Of a stretch of 64,000 bases of DNA, positions 12,901-27,900 are shown in pieces. The stretch lies in contig NC_064217.1 in assembly GCF_023101765.2 (NCBI RefSeq), forward strand, positions 5,208,001 through 5,272,000, in the 5' to 3' direction. This DNA is from Spodoptera frugiperda. Taxonomy: Eukaryota; Arthropoda; Insecta; Lepidoptera; Noctuidae. The notes below the pieces were generated by a model. The model was given only the letters and a program-made list of their open reading frames with translations, was not told the origin of the DNA and ran no database searches. A program made the position numbers and the translations under genes. How positions within the stretch are numbered: the first letter of the stretch is position 1; the number at the start of each line of letters is the position of its first letter.

Positions 12901-15900
12901 TGGATATTTTTGATTATGGATATATTTAGTATCACATCACAGCGTACCCAAGGTATTGGATAAGGAACATATTCTATTCTTTCCAATGCATTTTTTTGTA
13001 AATGTATAATAGACTTTTACTAACCCAAGGACTATTACTAGTAATCGATATATTAATATATAAATAATATGATATTATTATTTTAGAGGCGGTAATTAGC
13101 GGTAAAGATTATAACTCAGGTTTTCGATATCAAACAAACAAGAACAATATTTTATCCTACAACTAACTATATAGATAGTAATACAGTTTATATTTGTGTC
13201 AAAAAAGTATATTTTCATAATATTTCTCTTAACAAAAACTTATCATAACCTATTTAACTATTTAGACGTCAAAATATAACAGGCAAAAAGTCACTCTTCC
13301 ATTATAAATAAGTTGTATTTCATATAATAGTAAGTAACTATTATATTATATCAATAGTGACACTTTATATTATTAGCGTGACACGAGACATGACACAATT
13401 TCTCAGTCTTCTCACAAAAATACGTCAGAATCTAACTGACACAATTCTATATTTATTATTAAAATTCTATTTTTATTTCAAACGCGCCCTTCAAAGCTTT
13501 GGCGGTCACAAAAATAGTAATAATGCGTACTAAAATTATTCAGAGTTAAGCTAATTTGTTTGTTTGTTTGCTTTGAATCGGCTTTACGGTATTATTGATT
13601 CGATTTGAAAATATTATTATTATGGCGATCAGTAGTAGCGCGCCCATCGCCGCGTCGTGTGTCGCGGAAATGCGGAATGCTGCTCATGAATATGAGCCTC
13701 CAGCATAGCTTGAAACTAGTCGAGTTGCTCGTCAAACAGTTACGTGAATAAGCCGATAACATAATAATTAATTTAGTATACATACTAGTGTCACGAAAGT
13801 TATAATAAAAAAAAATATTATCTACGTTGAATTTACGTTAAAGCTAGAGTAATAATAAAATACGAATTGAAATGTAATAACAAAACAGTCTTAATATTTT
13901 TGCACACAATCATTTTTGTCTTCTCTTTTCAAATTCAATTCATAAAATATTATTATGAAACAATTTGTCAACTGTTTTAAATGAAAATGGTTCTATTGAA
14001 TAAAGGTAAATAGGTACTTATTTATTGTGAATTCAATTGTTTAGAAAAAAAATAGTTATTTTTAAATGATTTTAAAATAAGAATGTTTCACGTGGTCGAA
14101 CAAAACGTTAAAAAGTCTTCAATGGTTTATTAATTTAAAAGAAGAACTCTTTACAATTTTTGCTTTAAAAAACATCTTGTTTAATATTAGTTCCTCAAAC
14201 ATGTAACTTATACTAACACTACGCTACCAAACTACGTAATAGTATCAAAATATATATATGTATATAATATATATAAGTAAGTACATTACGTGGAGCACGT
14301 GCAGACGATATTGATAGCAAATATTACCAGTCTATGTAAGTACAACGAGATCATGTCTCGTTGAGCGAATATGATTTGGGGATTCTATCGATCTATGCTA
14401 TATATTTTATAATATATATTTGAAGTTTATTGAAGACTGGTGTTGCTAAGCAAACTAGAAGGCACTTTTTTATACCTAGGTATGAAGACAGTACTTTAAC
14501 CAAGTGTCTCTTAGACTTCAGTATACATGTATATATATTATAATACTAAATATTGGTAGAATTACGAAGGTGTTTCACTAAAAGATTAAGAAGCAATTTT
14601 GTGTCTAATTAAATAATTTATCAAAAACAATAGGTACCTATCTGTCCAAAATCTTCCTACAATATAAATGAATGTCGTCTAATAATCTTTATCCCAGACT
14701 ACAATGTATTATCAATCTTCTTTTATTTCTTGGACTCCACTCAATAGTAAGTATCGTAAAAATATTCCCATCAAGTGTTACGGACAAAAGCGTTCTCTAA
14801 ACTAAATCACGATCCCAATTGTACGATGACTAACTACAGTTTTTTAAATCAAACCAGTTGTTATATTGTTCCACAAACTTTTTTCTCGATTCTCGAAAAA
14901 AAAAAAAACAACAACTCTCTCGATTGTAAATTTTATTTATTCACATGTGTACGAGTATTGGACGAAACAAACGTAACCCCAAACTAGAAGTTACAATCAA
15001 TACTGGGTACAAAGCGTGCCTTTCAATGGCGAATCCATTTCCAAATTAGATAGGTATCGAATTCACTTCCACAGTCCCACTTCCACTAGATGCTTGTTTG
15101 TTTTACTTTGGTGCCCTCGAGAGGCCATCAATCACTGAATACCTACTTTCTACATACTTTTCATTGAGTTTTATATTATGTTATCACAAAATACGAATTC
15201 TTTCGGGATTTCGCTACGAATTTGTTGTAATCATTTATTTTGAGGTCGGCTGTTGGGTTTCGTGATTGTGTTTAAGATTTTCTTCTTGATAGAATGGGTC
15301 GTAGACGTTAACTGTTATAGATATTCGTTTTGACTTATACTTAAATAATGTAGTAGCTACTATTACTTCCAGTAAGTATGTATAATGGTAACTCACTTAC
15401 AGTCTTTCCTCTCTCATATTTCTATCGTATCTCATCGATATATGAGGCAACCGTTCACTAACTATTTTACTTTTTCATATATCGATGTTACATTATACCT
15501 AAAATATCTTTATCCCATAACCAAATAACGGACATCATAACAATTAAGTTTGCTAAGAGAACATCGAAAAACACTTTTCTATAAAAAGTAATAGAAAAAT
15601 TTCGCCTCTTCATACCCATAGCTAGACTAACACAATTTATCACATGAAGAATTGAATAAAACGTGATCTGATCTACTTAGATTATATTACTATAAAATTG
15701 TCACATCATCCTTGGAAACGGATCATCGTCAAGGTCGAATAACAAGCGTGAAACGACAAAAAATATCGCCAATAAAATTCTATGGAAGCTCCGGAACCAT
15801 TTTATAACTCCAATGTAGTATGTCTATTAGACGTATGATATGTCTATTATTGTCTTTATTTCATCCACTATGAAGTTTTTGGACGAACTTCATTTATAAA

Positions 15901-18900
15901 ACTAGTTGCCTACAAAAAATAGCAAAAATGTTTTTAACTAAAAATCTTGTCAGAGGGTATGAGTTGTCAGTAGTGTATTAGGAATTTCAAAATCAAAAAT
16001 CTCAAAGTTAAAAGATAATATAATTGACACGTTACCTAGATTAAGATAGGACATAATTTTTCACATTTCAACAGCCGTTTCTTTTGAAAACAACCTAATT
16101 GATGATTCATGTATTAAATCATCCAAAAACGACAAAATGTCATGAAGAAAAGTGCTTAAAAACATTTTACTTTATAATTTATTCTGACGTCCTGTCATTC
16201 CTTCGTAGCGACGCCATATTTAGAGACTTGGAAACGTTAGTGACGTTTTATATTTTAGCACAACCGAACTGGCCGAAATGAAAGAAAAACTTTATGTTCA
16301 ATATTTTTTCATCAATCTTCGAGAAACTTTCGAGTTTCGTCCTTCTCTATTTCGAATGTTTATTTAACTTATCTCAAGCCTTTTTTCTTTTCTATTACAT
16401 GGCTTTCCAGATATTTTGTTTTATAAAACAAAATGTTAGTTATTTCAGAATGTAATTCGAAATATCGTATGATGTTAAATACACTTGATCAGTATTATTT
16501 TTGCGATACTATAAAAACTGATAGGATACAATACACTAAGCTGAACTTACAATGCGATTGGCTACGTGTAACTAAATACTCATAAGCTGGACCTCTGAAT
16601 TTTCCAGTAGCATTTCAACGAAGCTTTTAACTTCATGCCATGAACTTTAGTAAATGCAGTAACCAAAAAGCAAATATAAAACAACACCGACTTCATAATT
16701 CTGCAAAAAGGGTCTTAAGAAGGATTAGACCTCTCGCGACTAATTTTATCTTCAAAGAGTAGTGTGTTTCAAGTTCAGCCAGGTGCAAATGGCAGCTTAA
16801 ATGAGATTATTTCGGTGTATATCTGTTCAACTACTGCAAAGACATAAGCTGATGCCTGAGGATTAGTTCAGGAGCCTGCGACTTGCTGATTATGTTGCCA
16901 CTTGAAATTGTTACAAAATATATTCGTATTTTGAGCTTAAATCTTTTTTTGTTCAATCTGCTAAACATATTTCTCTTACGAGGAGAGACTGCCCTTCAAC
17001 AAAGACTACTAATTGAGATGCGTTCTGGAAAAGCACGAGATCTCTAGAATTTGGAGGAAAAATGAAAAGAGTATTACCGATTCGAAAATTCATAAGCACC
17101 TCTAGCGATTTTAACTTCTATAGGTTTTTTTGAGGGGCGACAATCATCCAATGACTTCTCCCGCCTTGGGTGAGGCGAGAGGGAGTGTCAGACTCTTACT
17201 GACTAAAAACCACCCCGTTCCTACTCATGCTTTTTGAACCGGAGCCCCGGTAAACCCGCTAGGTAGTCGGCAGCTCCGGATCAGGAACTTCTATAGGCTA
17301 TGGTAACTGCTAGGTTGGTTTGTCTCCTCAAAACTATCTCACAGATATGACAACCCATCAAAAATATTTTAATGCCACGATGAATGAATTACTACTTGTT
17401 CACTAACGACTAAAGATAACTAAACCATTGACTACATCCTCGCTTCCATCTCTTAGCTTCTACAGTAAATAAACCGAATCCAGTAATACATAGAATTGAA
17501 ACACTAGGCTCAGTACCAAACTATGAAATATCGATTGAAACCGATCAGATGTAGGTGTACAAGGAAGTATTTATAGTCATCCCCAACACAGGTATATTGT
17601 ATACTTAGGTACCCATATACAATGTTTACAAGGGATTGTGTTCCATAGCAATTTCCCCGTCTGACAACGCAGCTATACTTAAATAAACAAGCGGTTTTTT
17701 GATATGGTAAAAGTAGGGACGGTGAAAGGGATGTAGGTACATATTTTGCCTGTAAAAGCTTATGCCTATACGCGCACGTAACAAACATATTCAAGGTGAA
17801 GAAGGCGTAAATAAGTGACGTTTTTGGTGTTACAATAACACGAGGTAAACGAAACTAGACTGAACTGCGAATGTTATAAAGATAAAAGTGATGTAACAGC
17901 GTAATATTTTGATTGTTTGTCCCTGGTTTGGGTGAGGAAGAAGCCTTTCGCTCACTTTTTGCTATTCATTTTTTCTTAGTAAAACATTATATTTACTTTA
18001 ACGTAAGTTATAGTTTCAGTATGCTACCAAAATTACATGTTTGCAAGATAAAAAAATACTTTTTTTTAGCTCGTCTCTAAAATCGATCAGAATTACTACC
18101 AAGACACTTTATCGTCTATCTGTATATTTAAAAACCATATAGGTTTCATGTATGTTGTACTGATATTTATCAGACATAAACATAGCCCTTTTGAAGAAAT
18201 GAGGCTTCAATGGCGTCAAATTGAGCTAAGCTTGTTACTGCAAGACATAAAGACGTATTTAATAAACGCTACCCGTCTATTATAAATCTAAACCCAATCA
18301 GCCCGTCTTATCGTGTAAATGATAGCATGTCATTGGTGTAGACGCAATCAAGCTCCATTCACTGCTAAGTATTTATTTCTATTTTACACTTTATGTGCAA
18401 ACATACATGAGTGGACTTAATAACAGATAGCATTCTCTGCTAACCGCAGGTGATGGAGAAATGTGCAATAGTGGGCGTACATACCTACTTAATTATGTAT
18501 TATGTACATAACATAACACCACGTTCTTTTCGAATAGAAGTGTATATTTTATGCGTGTGATTTTAAGAACAGAGATTTTCTGCAAGTACAAACTTTCATT
18601 CTATTGCGTTACGTAATATTCATGAATTGCTTTGACATTTTAAAATATTCATTAACACATTAGACGCCATGTCGGACAACGTTGTGACACTAGTTGTATT
18701 CCTCCACTTTGTTAAACTATTGCCGTTAACAGTTTTTAGATGGCAATGGCTTAAAAGCCCCACCGCCGTGAGATTACCAAAAAAAACACATATAATATTA
18801 TACTAGGTTAAAAATGATAGTCTAATCTAAACCCGTTCAATAGTAATATAAACAACTCTAACAACTCAAATATCTATCAAAACTGTACCAACCAATGTAG

Positions 18901-21900
18901 CCACTAAGTACAACAGCAAATATAACAAAATACATAATACCAAAATATCCATTTAATAAGAAATATAATTCATGCTGTTCAAATATGTGATCTCAGGCAG
19001 AAATGACATGGTAAGCCTGGCTTTGGACCGTCAAGTCATATGACGTCCTGCTTCGCCCGATAGCTGGAGGTAGAAATCTATTAATAAAGTCACCTGTACC
19101 GTATACCGTATATGATAATATTATTATTTCAGTATTAACATCTTGTCTGTCGGTATATGAGACACGATGGAAAAGATATTGTGTCTCGCATAGATCTGCT
19201 TTCCGATAGAACGGCTTAAAGGAAAGGATAAACGAATACGCACTTGTAACGCCTTTGGTGTTTCGGATGTCCATGGGAGGCAGCGATTGCTTACCATCAG
19301 GTGATACGTTTGCTAGTTTACAGGTTTATGCCATAAAAAAATCTGCCGTTTTGATTTTGATGCATCCAAATTGGTGGTGGTAATAGTAAAGAGATATAGA
19401 ATCAGAATTTTTCAGGGAATAAGTAGTTAAAATATTTTAGACAGAGTGACTAATAAATAGTTCAGATAATATTTTGATATGCTTTACAGCGTTTTTTTTT
19501 GCAACTTTTTTATTTAAAAAATTTAGGGCCATTTAACTTTATTAACAATATTTTAAGAAAATTAATCAACCTTTCTGACGTCTGTTTCTAGGTTCGTATA
19601 TTTTGACGCTTTATTAGTAGAATAATTAATTTAACTTATCTCACTTGGAGGATACAATGGCTTTAGAGACGGTATAACCGCAAGACATCTGTCGTTCATC
19701 ATTTTATGGTAGCGGCACGTGTCTCGTGCTAAATAATCCGATTATCGTCTTGTCTTGACTTGACTTAAATTTAAAATAACATTACGACTTCAATATTCTA
19801 TAAATCTAGTACCGCTAATGTAAAATGTTTGTTTGTTGATACAATATTATATAGAGATAGTTTTTAAGCAATTGTTTTAAATTAAATTTTGATAGAGTCA
19901 ACCTAGGGTTGACAGGTAGAGAATGCCATATGGCATTAAGTTCGGCTTATGTGCCACTATTTTGTTGTACTGTGGACATTTAAGATTAAATAAATAAATA
20001 AAATATAAAATTCAATACTATATGTATTTTAAGGAGACGTGCAGAAATTGAAATCACACTCATCAATCAAAATACAACTACGAAATCGAAATACAAAATA
20101 AAGATTTGTCATTCACACACTTTTGTTTTGATGCCACGTTTATTTAAAGTCTTAAATGCATCTGTCAGTTCTTTTAATAAACGGCTATCCTCTTTTGTTT
20201 ATTTATTTGAGAATCTAATGGCTGAATCCAATTACTCGTCTCGCCTACATTTTTTCGAATGTCCTTTGTCTGGAACAACGTGTGCAACAATACTTAAATA
20301 CATTGTTACGACTTCTGTATGAAATGGCGTATTTATTAACACACTTCTAGACTCATTAATATCATACTAAATATTTTAATAGTGTCTTAAGAATCTTATT
20401 GACACACTTTCCTTTTAATCTATTTTTATCTTAATTTCGAGGTTTATTTCGGGGCATAATGAAAATCATAAAAATTTACTTTAAAAAGTTTTAAGTTTCA
20501 TATCGATCTGAACCCAGATATGATTTCCTTATCTTTGTCTAAATTAAGCAATCCTTAGGCTTCCTCAATAAGCGAAAAACAGTGATTTATTATGATTAAC
20601 GATACCAACTTGGTTACCAAATTACTTTTACTGTTATATTTATCAAACATTAATCACTTTTGATCTCTTCTAAACTCCTGATCCTGAAAATTACATGACT
20701 AGGTCCTATTTTATGATCCGGACTAACTAGCGGGTTTACTGGGTCTCCGGCTAGAAAAGCAGGAGTAGGAACGGGGTGATTTTTAGTCAGTAAGAGTCTG
20801 ACACTCCCTCTCACCTCGCCCAAGGCGGGAGAAGTCATTCGATGATTTTCCCCCTTAAAAAAGGTCCTATTTTATATCTCAAAACTCCCACTACATATTA
20901 CTACCTAACCCTCAAAAACTTAGGAAGTAAGGACATAATCAAAAGCAATTTTTGAGGGTGACTCACATTGTACTCTGGTGGCGTGACTGAAACGCTCCTA
21001 AAGAAATCGCTCGACATATAGAAGCGTGATAACACAACTTTATCGGTATCATTAATCTGCGACCAGCTAGGGTTGGCTACGTCACCGGCCTACGTTTGCG
21101 CTAGATAGACATTGATACCAGTACCCTTATTTTATTAGTCATTCATAATTTTTAATTGTGGGTGTTGTAAATGAGCATAATTTTGAAACTGACTAGAAAT
21201 TCATTTTTGTTTACGAAATAGGCAAAAGTTTATATTGTACCTTATGCCAACTATACTATAGGGCATAAGATAGGGAAAAATCAACAAAAAGATATATTCG
21301 TTGTGCACTTTTGGTCAACATTTCTAGCGTTGTCAACCTTAAAATTAAACCTAAAACTACTACCAATGACTACCCCTTAAGCTTATGTCGTCAAACAGCC
21401 CTACACGGTATTTCCTTACGGCCAAACCCATCCGATTCCATTCATTAGCATTGCTACTAATAGTCAGGCTCATCTAAATCACCGTAGTACTGTAACCTAC
21501 ATTGACATTCAACCAAATTCAGTGCCAACAATGGAATTGAATCCATATTTTAATCGACCTTCTGTATAATATCTATACTTACACAGAATCACATTCGTGT
21601 ACCAAACTCTGAATCTCGTGTCTTAACTGAGAATTAATTAGTTACAAAGAAAAACACACAAATCTTCCTGTTCTTTGACTTTTAATTTCATAAAAAAACA
21701 AAACTAATATTATTCTTCTCTTTCTCTTGACATTATCAAAGTTTCCATTTCCTCATCCAAAATTCACTTAAGAAAATAATTAAAAAATCCTTATTTTCTC
21801 TAACAGATCGTCACAGAAGATCAGGGTCTCTGGACGAAGCGGCAGAAGACAGCAGTGACAATGGAGGTAGTACGCCGAAGAAGAAAACGGCGATTGAAGA

Positions 21901-24900
21901 ACAATGGGAAAGATCAGGAGGATTCGAACTCACGTCAGTGGAACAAGAAACATATGAGAAGTATTTCTACGGAACTGAACACTGGAATTACTTCACCAAT
22001 GACGAGGACCTCGGACCTGTTATACTGTCTATCAAGCAGGAGACGCTGAATGGAAGAGATCAGTTCAGGTATGTAGAATGTTTCGTTTTGAAATCAACAC
22101 AAAGATCTTCTTCTACCTATTTTAACGCTAATACTACAACTAATACAGTCTAGAGACAAAACAGGGTTTATACTTTCTTATAAGTTTTTTCCAATACTGA
22201 AATATTTTCTAAAGCACTGTGAAAAGTGGTTACTTTCTTTCATAGACATTTTATTTAACAACTATTTATACAATAAGTATTCAAACTAACAAACTAGTTG
22301 AAATAGTTATAGAGTCAAAGCTAACATAAACAATGAATAAGTATTCCAAAGACGATAACAATTTATTAATATCCAAATGCGAAGAACAATCGATGCCACT
22401 CCAGCATATTTGTATCTATCGAAACTCTCGGAATGTGAATCCTATCATATCGCGCGGACACAGCCAGAAATGGAATTTAATTAAATATAATTATGTTAAA
22501 CCGATATCCCAGTATACACTGAGCCGACGAGTGATGCGCAAAATATGAAATTCCTGTCTAAGCTACGACGGCCATCCTTGACAGCGTTTTGAAGTTAATT
22601 ACGTATTGTTTTATTATTATTGTAATAACTGAATACAATAATCCGACGGTCTTGTAATACCAATCAATTTTAATTATTATTTGTAGGCGTGAACTTCTCT
22701 TATTAAAACAACGTTCCTTACTCGTATCTCAATGAAACCTTTGAAAAATAAACATTTCAGGTAAAAAAGGGATTCCTTTTTATTTCTATTTCGTAAAACA
22801 AATAAACTTTTGCGTATTTTACTTTCAATATAAATGGGAGTGCTATCTGCTGCCGTGGGGTGCATTTTAATTAAAAATGGCAAGGTATTGTAAACGGAAT
22901 GGGCTTTGTATAGTGCTATAATTAACTGGCCTGTAACGGCGATGACCTCACTCGGGTTTACCTCCACGACCCTCTCGTAAACCAAGAATTCAATTAGCAT
23001 AATGTAGAAGCAAGGTGTTAAACGCCCCGAAGCTGCCTAATAACGCTTCGTACGACAATATGAATACGTAGCACATGAACAAAATATTTCCATATCCCAA
23101 CTCACTTGTCCCTTTCGCACTTTTCCTTGATTAAGGCAATTTTCATTAGACTTTTATTTTAGAGCAAAGACAATTCGACGTATAGCCAAGTCGTTCGTAA
23201 GTCTCAAAACGTAATAAATGTCACAAACGACCTTTAATAGAAGCGAGCGCAGTTGTAAAGGGGACCAGGCGATCCGAATGTGGCCTCACCCTCACACACG
23301 TAAAAGGTGTTATTACAATTCTACCGAATTTTAATTATACCTTACGGTATTTCATTAAAACGAAATTTGTATCACAAAGTTCGTTACATTGGCAGTAGAA
23401 AATGTTCATGAAATTTTCATAACCAAGTAGATATTCCTGGTACGATGTTTAAAACAAGGTATCTTCATGTAATCACATTCCTGTGTCAGAAATATGGAGG
23501 AGCAGAACCATCATTTTCGGTAATAAAATATCACTGCTGTTTTAGACGATTGTCCGTAGATGGCTGTATCAAACTTTGAGATTGGACAAGGTTAATTAGG
23601 AGTCTGAAGTACAGTTTCACATGCAAAGTGAAAACATGAACATTCCTGTAGTCATCAGTTATGTAGAAACTCAGTCGTAAAAACTGACTAGCGAGTTCAG
23701 AAGTAGGAACGGGGTGGTTTTTAGTCAGTAAGAGTCTGACACTCCCGCCTCGCAAAATCAAATCGAAAAAAATCGCACAAATTCGAACTCCATATCAGAC
23801 AAATAAAACAGACCTGCGACCACAAAACACATAATTTATTTTGTCACTTAATTAAAATTGCGTTTCAAATGACCTATTTACTTAACGTACATAAAAAAAC
23901 TGTTAAATTTTTAGTACTATTGCGGCTCGTGAAAGTAGAAGTCAATTTATTTTTTAACATCGTTTTTGAGATTCCATCTGTTTCCACGTTTGAAGTCGTA
24001 TTGCCTCAGAGAAATGGAATTCAATTTTGATCATGATATCCCCTGATACTTCTTATAGAAGGCCTCGGTTTCATAAATTTTTGGCGTTTTTATTACGTTG
24101 CTTTGGAAATTATTATTTTATGTACGTAGTTTCATAAAAGTATGCTTATACTTAAAGGACCTATCGCTTTGGCTCTCTATCCATACAAGTTATCTATTTC
24201 TGCCAATAGACGTCTCTAGTCTAAACCCATTCAGTCAGTGAATTCGACTTCGATTGAAAATTAAAAATGTAACTCACTCAAACCTTCATGAAAAACACCA
24301 AAATTTCCACAAATCTGCTGATTTGTGTAACAGCAAGTTGCAAGGAAAACTGACCTCTATTGTAAGCACCCTTCCTAAAGCCAGCAGCCAGATTGGCAGT
24401 ACTCTTCAACGAGACTATTGCGTGTCGAGACGTCGTTAACCCGCTCGTGGTCACTGCAAAGGCCAATAAGCCTGTACAAGATCATACGACCTCCTTTGAT
24501 GTTTTAGCCTGTATTATAAACATTAGATGCTGACCCTGATGCCTGATTTACATGCAATTGGATAGGAAAGGGTATGTTTGAAGAGTAGACCGTATTGGAC
24601 TATTCAAATTGGCTATCGGTAAAGTTTACAAAGCCCCATGTTTGCTGGCTGTATAACTAGATACTCAATACTCTATTGTAGGTGTTCTTACTAAGGTCGA
24701 AACTTGATCTTACATCTGCTGAGCTGATCGTTAATTCATAGTTTCGGTACGAAAAAAGTACGGAATGAGCTTCCTAATTCTATAATTCGAATCTCAAAAT
24801 GTTTGGTTTTAAAAGAATACTCGTTACTCGGTGCTATTCTATTTCTCAGCCTCCAGTCACTCAATTTCTCTTTTTTTATAATAAATGCAAATATTCTGTA

Positions 24901-27900
24901 TAAAATATTTGTTAACTCAATCATTTTGTTCTTAACAGAAATAGTAGAATTTTCATTTGAATCCTTTTTTAAATTGATTCAAGTACATTGATCCTCTTAA
25001 ACTGTTAATAGAAAGACAAGATGTTTTACTTCATGGCTTGGAAGAATCGTAAGATAAAGATACTAAATATAAACTTTATTAAAATAATACTACAGTGCAT
25101 TATTGCTAATCAATGAATACATAAATATTTTTGTATTACTAAATTCTTTCACCATCGTACAAACAAAATAACAAGATAGATTTCAAGGCATTCTAAAATA
25201 GATTGTAAGATTCAATAACATGTAGTTGCAGCGAGTTTATTTTAATCACCTACATTCTTCTAGGTCGACGACATCATAGCTAATTTATTAAACTCTTAAA
25301 TAAAACTATAAATATTGGACACATTTGTCAAAAGACACATTTTAATGTGGATTTTTTAACACAAACACATTCCAAAAAAAAACATTACAATCCAAAATAC
25401 GACAATCTTTCCAAAAAAACATATACTTATGTGTTAAGTGTCCAGATTTTATTCCATTTTCACCTGTCTTGTTGTATTCATAAAATAGTTTTGTTTACAA
25501 ACATATTACCTATAGAGGTATCGTACATCGTATCAAAATTGAAATTCCAATCACACTTATCGTCTAATTGATACTTACGATCAACTGAAGAAGCAAGTCA
25601 ATAAACGTTTATAATATAAATGATATACTAACATTAGAACAACAAGCTAATTACTTTCTTACGCTCGAATGCTCTAAACCCACAATAACTTCTTAGTGTT
25701 CCAGCTAAAGCAATCCCTTTCATAACAAATGTCTATAATAATCGCGGGAAATATAATAAAACCGAGTCTTCATAGCTAAGACAAAGTACCAAATTAAGGA
25801 TTGTATTCCCAACCCAACAAAATGAAGGTACCAATAGACATTTCAATTACCTTCAGAATCTCCCTTTACTAATCAACTGAAACTCGTAGGTATTTTATCG
25901 TCAATCAAGTTGATTTCATTTTGGGGAACCCAGAAACGGACGTGTCGGAAAAGTGTAATATTTTCGACGAATTTTTCAATTCTCTTTCACGGAAATTCGA
26001 ATACATTTTCAACCGGTATCGTTACGTTGATCACTGGTTCTTTGGAAACGATTTTATCGTTTATTTGTCGCACTGCTTGTAGCTACATAGTTTTCCGTTT
26101 TCTTTTCCGACAAGACTGTATTAACTTGTCAGTAAAATTATGCAAAAATAAATGAAGTCAAGTCTCCAAAGAATAAAATGGCACGTCATATAAAATCAAG
26201 ACACGCCGCAAAAATGTCTAATTTTTTACATAGGAATTGTTCACAGTGGGATTCCTCGGCTGCTCACCGTAAATTCCAGCGTTTTCATTATACTCTGTCA
26301 TAGGAAAACTGAAACGGCGAGACAACGAGAGAATTTAATTAAAAACGTTGAATGTTCAAATTTTTAGACTGGCTCCACAGAATCCGAATATACGTGTTCA
26401 TCGCTGATTCTTGTATCAAGTAAGCTTTTGGAATTACACATTTAGAAGATTTCGTTCGTTCATTTACGGATTATGTACTTTTTGTATGAGACTTAACACC
26501 TAGTAAATAAGGTTTATTATTGCTAGCACCAAGCACGATGTACTTCATACCTATCATATATCAAGTTACTTGATTCCAATAACTAATGAACGATCGTTGA
26601 ATTCCTGAGAATCCACTAGAGAATTTCTATTGAAACGGTAAATTCCAATTTATGTAATGAGCTTTATGCGAACATGGTGTCTTAAACGAAATTGTTTGTA
26701 AATTGCGACATGAAGTGGGCAAGTCTTATGTCTACATTCTACATTATAACAGGGAATATAGGAAATGTGACGTCATAATTACGTGATACTCGAAATGGTA
26801 GTGAGTGGCGAATTAATTTCGGAAATATTTGGTGCGTTGCGTGGTAGGTATTGTTGTTTATGCGTGTTGTATGGTCCCCAGGTGCAGAGAGGTCACACCC
26901 TGGCTTCCCGAGGGTGTCGTTTTAAACCATGACATGGGTATCAGCATCCTTGTACACAATGACAATAATTTGACAGTCCTAATGTGACTGCCAGGCGTGG
27001 TTAGTGATCGATCATCACGATTTATGAGTTAGGGACTGACGCGACTAATGAAATGTTGTTAAGTTGTAATTAAATATCATGTCATAAGTGCCTCTTCAAG
27101 ACAGAAATGCTATTAAGATTATCATTTGACTATCAGAATAACACACAGTATTTGTCGTGTAATGCTTGTAGTCAAATATTTACGAGCCAAAAGTAGTAGT
27201 ATAACAACGGTAAACAATAATATGGAAAGCTTAAATTTTTGCGTCGCCTACTACATTAAAATCACATACTTTTTAGCAAATTCACGCATACAATATATGC
27301 ACATCCACAGTATAACATTTATAAAATACAATAACAAATACCAATACCACTAAATACTAATTCAGAAAAAGTACCAACACACATTTTATCTACAAATTGT
27401 TGTTTCGGGTCTGGGACGCACGACACGGAGAAAAACCTAGAGGAAACGTTGGTTTAAAAAACAACTATTATCCTTTAAAAGACATACAAAATCTAAGGAA
27501 ACTTTTCCTAAATTAGTTACTAGTTACTAGCGGCTCAAACAACTCAGCCGTTTGTTCGTGTTCATGTCAAAAACATTTCAAATTAATTCGGTACTAGCGT
27601 GTTTAGTTACTGGCCAGTTATAAACAAGTGTGGCTAATTACTGAGTTTTTACCTTCGTAGTTATGAAGCCATTAACCCCGATTACTGCCACCACTCTATT
27701 ACTCATTCATTCACTCATTCAATTGTTCATTCAAGCTATGAACTAGTGCTATGCAATTAATTTAAGAATTTTATTTTACTGCTTACAGTAAACACGAAAG
27801 TTTTTGGTATTAATAAACTACACTGAATTGTTTGACATATATGTATAAACAGGCTAGATTAACAGATAACAGATTCTAATAACACAACATCAATTACAGA

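Larger units (their letters stand above)
6934..21806 (+). other. Large intron (14.9 kb)
   Basis: Bounded by gtaagt and ctctaacag. It contains a 17-bp-stem hairpin (7180), LINE-tail fragments (8131, 12355), two minisatellites (8731, 8847), a possible alternative terminal exon (9595), a second hairpin (11486), dispersed repeats (11918, 13632, 19142, 19241, 19890) and two SINE-like copies (17113, 20702). No other gene could be supported. Confidence 0.8.

Noticed and set aside
20650..20838. Minus-strand ORFs encoding SVRLLLTKNHPVPTP (also at 23531 and 36993)
   Set aside because: They are the antisense of the repeated LINE/SINE 3' tail; the shared peptide reflects the repeat, not a protein family.
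22333..22548. 71-codon ORF after exon 2
   Set aside because: No splice context and no recognisable motif.
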